Shown one piece after another: positions 58,332 through 64,000 of a stretch of 64,000 nt of DNA. The translations under genes were made by a program, and so were the position numbers. Origin of the DNA: CAUZJF01 sp965248605. GTDB lineage: Bacteria; Chloroflexota; Dehalococcoidia; Lucifugimonadales; CAUZJF01. The stretch spans positions 806,001 through 870,000 of the forward strand of contig CBDFJV010000007.1 of the NCBI GenBank assembly GCA_965248605.1. The letters are read 5' to 3'. Under the pieces are notes generated by a model. That model searched no databases, was not told the origin of the DNA, and was given only the letters and a program-made list of their open reading frames with translations. Within the stretch, counting starts at the first letter, position 1. Each line of letters opens with the position of its first letter.

Positions 58332-59066
58332 AGGACGCCTCCGGACCGATTCCGGCCGTGGCTGATCTTGCTGCCCTATACAAAATATACTGTCATGGGC
58401 ATGAAAAGGTTCATTTCGGGCAGGCTGTGAATCCTAGGGAGGTGGCTGCTCGGCCCTCTCGCGTCCCTGGGGGCCGATGTGGCTAACATGGGCCGGGATA
58501 CTCAACCTCCCACGCCCGTGCTCTTTCTCTTCTTGAATCGCAGGGAACGGTCGGTGCTCCGTCAATTGTCAGAGGTTGAGCCACTCCCACCTGGCAAGGC
58601 CGAGCTTGGCCTGACATTCTTCATGTGCGATTCAACGGTGATGACTGATATGCCAAGGTTCTTCGGCAATTGCCCGATCCCTCTTATCAAACATAGCCAG
58701 CCGGGCGAATTCGGTTTGGCGTCGAATTAGCCTTTCGGGATCTGTCGAGCCCTCACGGAAGTACGGACCGTGGTGTCGTCCTCGTCCCCCTGATAAAATC
58801 GGCAACCGCAGACGTAACGGTGGCTGCCCGCGTTCGGCCATATGTGGAGCCTTTTTCTGTTTGGTCTACATCTTCCGCCGCACTTGACTTTTGCGGCAAC
58901 GAAACCCGATACTACCGGCTCGATCTCTGCTACAACGTCCCCACGTCCCCTTGCTCCAGTCCCTTCCTGCATCCCTCCGACCAAGCCGCCCTCTGCGTGG
59001 TCGTGCGACACGCCGGACCGAATGCTCCACGGCGACCCACGGCGGCCTCCTCCTGGCGGACCCGTC
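58332..59066. other. Long intergenic stretch without a supported gene
   Basis: About 735 nt between the divergent sigma-factor gene and the next membrane-protein gene. Open frames of up to 83 codons exist on both strands but have no ribosome site, no family and unusual composition. The part near 58375-58410 is AT-rich and promoter-like for the sigma-factor gene. Confidence 0.4.
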
Positions 59067-59900
59067 ATGACAAGACTCAGGGAGGTGATACTGCCGTTCG
59101 ATCCGCAGTATCCGGAGGACGCTGTGCCTCCATCCTGGAGGTCGCGGTTGTCCTGGGTGGGTCTCACGTTCGCCCTGGGCGCCGTCACGGGCCTGGGCAC
59201 CGCCCCGGATATCCTCCACTACGTGCTCTTCCCCGTAGCGGCCCTGGCCGCAGGGCTGGCGGTCAACCACTCCGGACCGGGGCTCGCGATGATCCTCAAC
59301 ATGGCGCCCTTCAGGCACGGAGGCGAGAGGACGGGGCTGTGGCTGCGAGACATGCTCTTCTACACGGTCGGCGCTGTTGCGGCCACCATCGCTCTGGGAG
59401 CGGCCCTTGGCCATCTGGGGAGTATGCTGCCCCGGAGCTGGTCCGCGGAATCATATGGGCTGACGGCCCTCGGTGTGCTCGCGGCGGTATACGCGCTGCG
59501 GGAGCCGCCCGTCGTATCGGTTTCGGCGCCGCAGTGGTGGACTCAGCTTGCCGAGTGGAGGCGGGGCCTCTTTGGTCGGCTCCTCGAATCCGGCCACTTC
59601 AGTGCGCTGATCGGGCAGGTGTGCGGCACCTTCGTGCCCAACACCCTGGTACAGATAATGACGGTGGCTGCGGTCGTCTATGGCTCCCCTGCCTTCGGCG
59701 CATTCGTGTTCGGGGTGTTCGTCGTGCAGCGTGTCGGCACGCTGTGGCTCATCGTCTCGTGGAGACGTACCAGCGCCGACCTCGATCACGCCTTCGAGCT
59801 CGCGACCGCGATGACGCCGAGGCTCCGCCTGATAGCCGGCTCCTTGATGGCCTTCGTGGGTGCGTACTCCATCGTGGCATGGATCACCAGCGGCGGCTAG
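59067..59900 (+). CDS. Polytopic membrane protein (277 aa), unrecognised
   Basis: The ATG at 59067 gives MTRLREVILPFDPQYPEDAV followed by seven or eight hydrophobic helices (WVGLTFALGAVTGLGTAP, LFPVAALAAGLAVN, LFYTVGAVAATIALGAALG, LTALGVLAAVYAL, and a C-terminal group from FGAFVFGVFVVQRVGTLWLI). Glycine/alanine-rich helices and the RxGER segment before helix 3 recall CcdA/DsbD-like transporters, but the cysteine pair of those proteins is absent (only one Cys, in GQVCGTFVP). Located about 200 nt upstream of an ABC-2 operon on the same strand. Confidence 0.65.
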   Translation: MTRLREVILPFDPQYPEDAVPPSWRSRLSWVGLTFALGAVTGLGTAPDILHYVLFPVAALAAGLAVNHSGPGLAMILNMAPFRHGGERTGLWLRDMLFYTVGAVAATIALGAALGHLGSMLPRSWSAESYGLTALGVLAAVYALREPPVVSVSAPQWWTQLAEWRRGLFGRLLESGHFSALIGQVCGTFVPNTLVQIMTVAAVVYGSPAFGAFVFGVFVVQRVGTLWLIVSWRRTSADLDHAFELATAMTPRLRLIAGSLMAFVGAYSIVAWITSGG

Positions 59901-60097
59901 CTCTTCCGGCGCGGGGTATGGGGAATTCTACCCCTACTGAGATCAATGGAAAGACCGAAAACGCTTTGACAGATATGCCAGCGATATGAGATCGTCCAGT
60001 GGGACCTGCTGCTTCTTCACCCAGGAACCAGGGGAGCAGTCTCTCTCCAGCTCCGGGGAGAGCTGTCCTCTTAACTCTGCGTGCGAAAGGAAGATAC

Positions 60098-61018
60098 ATG
60101 AATGAGAGCGTTATTCAGACAGAGGGGCTGACGAAGCGATATGGCGACATCCTTGCCGTGGACGAGCTCTCGTTGGAGGTGCCACGCGGCCAGGTCTTCG
60201 GGCTGCTCGGTCCGAACGGATCGGGCAAGACCACCACTATGGGTATGCTGCTTGGTCTGGTGAAGCCTACAATGGGCAGCTTCAGCCTCTTTGACGGCAG
60301 TACGTCGCATCGGGATGCGCTGCATCGTGTAGGCGCCATAGTGGAGACCCCCTCGTTCTATCCGTACCTGTCGGGCCGGAACAACCTCGCCTACTTCCAG
60401 GGGATCACGGGAAGGGGCGACCGGAGGGAGCTGGACGATCTGCTGGATAAGGTGGGCCTTGCCGACCGTGCAAACAGCCGTTTCCGTACGTACTCCCTGG
60501 GTATGAAGCAGCGGTTGGGGTTGGCCTACGCTCTGCTGGGTGACCCGGAGCTCCTGTTTCTGGACGAGCCGACCAATGGCATGGACCCTGCGGGCATGGC
60601 GGAGGTTCGGGAGATGATCCGGAGCCTCGGTACGAGCGACCGCACGGTGCTGCTATCGAGCCACCTACTTCACGAGGTGGAGCAGGTGTGCGACAGCGTG
60701 GCCATCCTCTCGAAGGGCAAGCTGATAGCCCAGGGCAAGGTCGCTGATCTGGTGCATTCGCGAGCGGGGGAGCGGATGCGTCTACGCACCACCGACAACG
60801 CCAAGGCCGTCGAGGTGCTCTCGGCGCTGGAGTGGGTTGGAGACGTGACGGTGGATGGCGAGTCGGTCGTGGTGGTGGCCTCAAGCGAGCGTTCGTCGGA
60901 GCTGAGCGCGGCGCTTGGCAAGTCTGAGGTCTACGTCACGGAGATGGCAGCCGACGAGGTGTCACTAGAGCAGTACTTCCTGGACATCACGGGCGGCGAT
61001 CAGGGAGAGGCTCAGTGA
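60098..61018 (+). CDS. ABC transporter ATP-binding protein (ABC-2 exporter 2)
   Basis: Start at ATG 60098 behind GAAAGGAAG. The 306-residue ATPase shows Walker A GLLGPNGSGKTTT (about 38-50), signature YSLGMKQRLGLA, Walker B LLFLDEPTNGMD and LLSSHLLHEVEQVC with the switch His. A C-terminal domain of about 90 residues follows, as in bacitracin/lantibiotic-immunity type (BcrA-like) ATPases. Its TGA overlaps the GTG start of the first permease (GTGA), so translation is coupled. Confidence 0.94.
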   Translation: MNESVIQTEGLTKRYGDILAVDELSLEVPRGQVFGLLGPNGSGKTTTMGMLLGLVKPTMGSFSLFDGSTSHRDALHRVGAIVETPSFYPYLSGRNNLAYFQGITGRGDRRELDDLLDKVGLADRANSRFRTYSLGMKQRLGLAYALLGDPELLFLDEPTNGMDPAGMAEVREMIRSLGTSDRTVLLSSHLLHEVEQVCDSVAILSKGKLIAQGKVADLVHSRAGERMRLRTTDNAKAVEVLSALEWVGDVTVDGESVVVVASSERSSELSAALGKSEVYVTEMAADEVSLEQYFLDITGGDQGEAQ

Positions 61019-62079
61019 TCGCCCACGTGCTGCGCCTCACCCGTTTGGAATTCTTCAAGGTCCGCAAGCGATGGATGCCCTGGATACTGCTGATCGTCGC
61101 TCTCGCCGTCGTTGAGGCCACCATGTGGGGCTTCTACGCTTCGTACGGTGGCTTGGATGAGCCGGAGATCATAGTCTACCACGGACCGCAGGATGCTGAG
61201 GGCTTCTGGAGTTCCGTTATACGGCTCTCATGTGTCGATGTCAGTGACGCCAAGATCGAATCCGCGATGGAGCGCGTCCTGGAAGAGGAGCGGGAGCGGG
61301 TACTCGCCGAGATTGAAGCAGAACGCGAGTCATGCCGCTGGGGGCTCAAAGGGTGGGCCGAGGAACGTCAGCATCACCGGGAGGTCTTCGTCCTTCCGGG
61401 CAGTCTCGCCAACGGTCTCGGAGTCGCCCATTACATCGGAGTCTTCCTCGTCATGATCCTGGGGGCGTCGGCGGTCGGCACAGAGTACGGCTGGGGCACC
61501 CTACGGACGGCGCTGACGAGGGGTACTGGTAGGCAGGGGTTCCTGACGGCGAAGGCTTTGTCGCTCGTGCTATTGAGTGTAGCCGGGCTGCTCATCGTAT
61601 CTCTGACCGTCGTGGTCAGCAGTCTGATCACCGCTTCACTCACACTGGACGACGGCGGGTGGCTCGGTGATACAGGTCTGTGGTCCACGGTGGCGGTGAT
61701 GTTCGGCAAGGCGGTCTACGGGCTGATGCCGTACATCGTGCTGGCCTTGTTTCTCACGGTACTGACCTCATCGTCGAGCATGGGCATCGCCCTCTCTCTC
61801 TCGTACTACTTTGTCGAGCTCATACTCGTCAGTATCCTGGGCGGTCGGTTCGCCTGGTTCAACAACGTCTCAGACTTCCTGATTGGGACCAACACGACCG
61901 CCTGGATGACCGAAACCGGTGTGGAGACGACCGGCGGTAACGCCGCGCTGTTCGACATCGCTGACCTACCGGGCGCGCTGCACGCCTTCCTCGTTCTCCT
62001 GGCCTACATGGTCGTGATGAGCGGAGCGGCGTTCTGGCTCTTCTACCGTGAGGACATCGCGGGGGCGAGGGGCGAATGA
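61015..62079 (+). CDS. ABC-2 permease, first of three tandem paralogues
   Basis: A GTG start gives MIAHVLRLTRLEFFKVRKRW followed by a membrane helix (MPWILLIVALAVVEATMWGF). A charged extracytoplasmic loop of about 75 residues with a coiled-coil look (ERVLEEERERVLAEIEAERE) precedes five more helices, beginning VAHYIGVFLVMILGASAVGT, with the conserved TEYGWGTLRTALTRG coupling segment. BcrB/NatB-like layout. It shares (T/R)LTR-WxxFK, GTEYGWGTLR and NTTAWMTETGV-type segments with the next two genes. Confidence 0.9.
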   Translation: MIAHVLRLTRLEFFKVRKRWMPWILLIVALAVVEATMWGFYASYGGLDEPEIIVYHGPQDAEGFWSSVIRLSCVDVSDAKIESAMERVLEEERERVLAEIEAERESCRWGLKGWAEERQHHREVFVLPGSLANGLGVAHYIGVFLVMILGASAVGTEYGWGTLRTALTRGTGRQGFLTAKALSLVLLSVAGLLIVSLTVVVSSLITASLTLDDGGWLGDTGLWSTVAVMFGKAVYGLMPYIVLALFLTVLTSSSSMGIALSLSYYFVELILVSILGGRFAWFNNVSDFLIGTNTTAWMTETGVETTGGNAALFDIADLPGALHAFLVLLAYMVVMSGAAFWLFYREDIAGARGE

Positions 62080-63182
62080 TCGTCCACGTCCTGCGTCTTA
62101 CACGCTGGGAGTGGTTCAAACTCCGACACCGATGGATGCCGTGGGTACTGCTGGGCATGGTCACCCTGGTTGCCCAACTTTTCCTTCTGGTCTACTACAT
62201 TTCATACCATTCGACGGACTACGACAGAGAATTCCGCCACGGCTTTTCTCTCTCCGAGCCCGAGCCCAGTGAGAGAGGCGAGGTCTCGGCTCGTAGCGAA
62301 GGAAGGGGGTCCCCCACGATCGAGGCACACGAAGAGGACCCTGTGATCTTCACATGTCACGGATTCAAGGGCGGGCGACTGCCCCCTGAGGTGGAGGGTT
62401 TGTCCGAGAGGGAACAGGCCCGGTTCCACGAAATCTGCGCCGAGGAGGCTGAGCAGGAGCGGCTGTTTCGCAAGAAAGCCCGCCAGAGCTTCATCCTTCC
62501 GGACAGCCTTTCCAATAGCCTCGGTGTCGCGCACACCATTGGTGTGTTCCTCATCGTGATTCTGGCCTCGTCGGCGGTGGGCGTTGAGTACGGCTGGGGC
62601 ACCTTACGTACGGTCTTGACGAAAGGTACGGGCCGGTGGCAGCTTCTGATGTCGAAGGTCTTTGCGCTCGTGCTGATCGTGGCCGCCGGACTGCTTCTCC
62701 TTTCGCTTACGATCGTCGCGAGCAGCCTGATCGTCTCACTGCTCACCCTCAGCGACGGGTTCGGGCTCGCCGACTCCGGCGAGTGGTCCACCGCCGCCGT
62801 CATGTCCGGCAAGACGGTCTATGGGCTGACCCCATACGTCCTGCTGGCCATTTTCTTCACTGTACTGACCACGTCGGCGGGATCCGGAACAGCGGTCTCG
62901 CTGGGGTATTACTTCGGCGAGACCATAGTAGTCGGCTTCCTCGTCAACATGTTCGACGGGTTGGACGGCGTCGCTGACTTCCTGCTGGGGCATAACGCCG
63001 TCGCCTGGATGGCCGAGACGGGAGTCCAGACGACCCGCGGTCTGGCTTCTCCGATTCCGCTGCATGATCTTCCGGACAACCTGCACGCCTTCGTGGTACT
63101 CCTGGTATACGTCGTCGTGCTAGGCGCAGCCACCCTGCTGCTCTTCGTGCGGCGGGATGTGGCAGGCGCCAAGGGGGCCTGA
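62076..63182 (+). CDS. ABC-2 permease, second of three tandem paralogues
   Basis: Starts at an ATG inside the previous stop (ATGA). The 368-residue product repeats the plan of its neighbour: MIVHVLRLTRWEWFKLRHRW, one helix, a longer polar loop (about residues 45-140, with GLSEREQARFHEICAEEAEQ), then five helices from LGVAHTIGVFLIVILASSAV, with VEYGWGTLRTVLTKG and GHNAVAWMAETGVQTT. It is roughly half identical to the first copy by eye. Part of the same operon. Confidence 0.9.
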   Translation: MIVHVLRLTRWEWFKLRHRWMPWVLLGMVTLVAQLFLLVYYISYHSTDYDREFRHGFSLSEPEPSERGEVSARSEGRGSPTIEAHEEDPVIFTCHGFKGGRLPPEVEGLSEREQARFHEICAEEAEQERLFRKKARQSFILPDSLSNSLGVAHTIGVFLIVILASSAVGVEYGWGTLRTVLTKGTGRWQLLMSKVFALVLIVAAGLLLLSLTIVASSLIVSLLTLSDGFGLADSGEWSTAAVMSGKTVYGLTPYVLLAIFFTVLTTSAGSGTAVSLGYYFGETIVVGFLVNMFDGLDGVADFLLGHNAVAWMAETGVQTTRGLASPIPLHDLPDNLHAFVVLLVYVVVLGAATLLLFVRRDVAGAKGA

Positions 63183-63214
63183 CTGGCGGCCCTCTGCCTC
63201 TGGAAGGAGATCGA

Positions 63215-64000
63215 ATGATCGTACCGATTCTACGCCTCACACGGTGGGAGTGGTTCAAGCTCCGCAAGAGATGGATGCCGTGGATACTCCTACTGGTAGC
63301 CATGGCTATCGCCCAGGTCTTCCTGTGGAGCATGTTCTACTCATACAACGACCGACCGACCGTTGAGGAGCAGACCACCTTTTATTTGCCGGGGCCGCCG
63401 GATTCAGCTGGGAACCCTGCCGCTATACCCGTGAGCTGCATCGACATTTGGGAGGGCACCGCCGACGCCAAGGTAGAGCAGAGCGATGAGACGTTAAGAG
63501 AGGACGTTCTAAGGACGGTGGAGTTTCTGCGAGAGAAAGAGTGCCAGGACCAGATGGAAGAGGAAGCCAGATTCCACGACGAGACGCGACGGGCCTTTGT
63601 GCTGCCGGACAGCGTTTCCAATGGCCTCGGTATTGCCCGCGACATCGGCGTTATCCTCATCATGATTCTGGCTGCGTCTGCGCTTGGTACAGAGTACGGC
63701 TGGGGCACGTTGCGAGGGACGTTGACCAGAGGCGTCAGCCGTTGGCAGTTCTTGGGAGCGAAGGCGTTGTCGCTCCTGCTTTTGAGCGCCGGTGGGTTCG
63801 TCATCGTGGCCGTAACCGTTGGGATCAGCAGCCTAATGGCCGCCTCCCTGGTCACGGACGGTGGCGGAGGGTTGGCCGATGCCGGCGAATGGTCCACCGT
63901 GTGGGTGATATTCGGCAAGGCAGTCTACGGGCTGTTTCCCTACGCTCTACTGGCGCTGTTCCTTTCGGTGTTGACCTCATCCTCCAGTATGGGAATCACC
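63215..64000 (+). CDS. ABC-2 permease, third of three tandem paralogues, 3' end outside window
   Basis: Begins at ATG 63215 behind GGAAGGAG, 32 nt after the second permease. The visible 262 codons read MIVPILRLTRWEWFKLRKRW, a membrane helix, a polar loop with CIDIWEGTADAKVEQSDET, then LGIARDIGVILIMILAASAL, GTEYGWGTLRGTLTRGV and helices up to LSVLTSSSSMGIT, where the window ends without a stop. By comparison with the other copies about 90 residues are missing. Confidence 0.9.
   Translation, partial: MIVPILRLTRWEWFKLRKRWMPWILLLVAMAIAQVFLWSMFYSYNDRPTVEEQTTFYLPGPPDSAGNPAAIPVSCIDIWEGTADAKVEQSDETLREDVLRTVEFLREKECQDQMEEEARFHDETRRAFVLPDSVSNGLGIARDIGVILIMILAASALGTEYGWGTLRGTLTRGVSRWQFLGAKALSLLLLSAGGFVIVAVTVGISSLMAASLVTDGGGGLADAGEWSTVWVIFGKAVYGLFPYALLALFLSVLTSSSSMGIT

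Noticed and set aside
58479..58730. 83-codon frame upstream of the 277-aa membrane protein
   Set aside because: No ribosome site, no family, and unusual composition; treated as non-coding.
59067..59900. CcdA/DsbD cytochrome-biogenesis protein
   Set aside because: The helices resemble that class but the required cysteine pair is missing, so no function was assigned.

Overview
This is about 64 kb of high-GC bacterial DNA. The core genes point to an aerobic, respiring member of the Chloroflexota, perhaps close to SAR202/Dehalococcoidia. The evidence is a complete alternative complex III (ACIII) operon, an E1-alpha/E1-beta type pyruvate dehydrogenase operon with its own lipoamide dehydrogenase, a pantothenate cluster, DUF3179 and DUF971 proteins, and large FtsX-type exporters. 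The lineage is an inference from gene content; no rRNA or tRNA gene was recognised.

Region by region. 1-8.1 kb: an ABC exporter operon on the minus strand (two giant FtsX permeases and an ATPase that leaves the window). 8.2-11.4 kb: an unrecognised 509-residue protein, then a DUF3179 lipoprotein gene interrupted by one in-frame TGA. That TGA sits where the family's CPLC motif has its first cysteine and is followed by a SECIS-like hairpin with loop GGUCU, so the gene is best read as a selenoprotein with a U-P-L-C motif. 11.5-13.0 kb: an IS1380-family insertion sequence. 13.2-19.0 kb: DUF971, TfoX-like and NIPSNAP proteins, surE, panC, panB, a DUF2520 dehydrogenase and a P1 peptidase. 19.3-24.0 kb: lpdA-pdhA-pdhB-pdhC. 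24.1-33.2 kb: a small inverted-repeat element, a VOC protein and the ACIII operon (pentahaem cytochrome, split ActB, two NrfD-type membrane subunits, DUF3341 protein, monohaem cytochrome). 33.4-35.6 kb: a beta-hydroxyacid dehydrogenase and a thiolase.

From about 35.7 kb to the end the window is mostly accessory. A vapB-like/vapC pair is cut by an IS21 element. A phage-like switch follows (an XRE repressor facing three overlapping small HTH genes, with a TATCAC palindrome between them). Next come a PP-loop (PAPS-reductase-like) gene, a retropepsin-like protease, an RHH protein, a serine recombinase cut short by the end of a second, large serine recombinase, and a toxin-antitoxin-like pair.

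Between 45.2 and 56.6 kb two related modules lie in inverted orientation about 8 kb apart. Each has a small secreted-peptide gene diverging from an HTH/coiled-coil gene, with palindromic DNA between them (eight GGACA-TTGTCC repeats in one copy) and a decayed PP-loop gene end beyond the peptide. Between the modules are a PadR-controlled ABC-2 exporter, several small membrane or micro-ORFs and an IS256 element. The window ends with an ECF sigma/anti-sigma pair and a second ABC-2 exporter that has three tandem paralogous permeases, the last running off the end.
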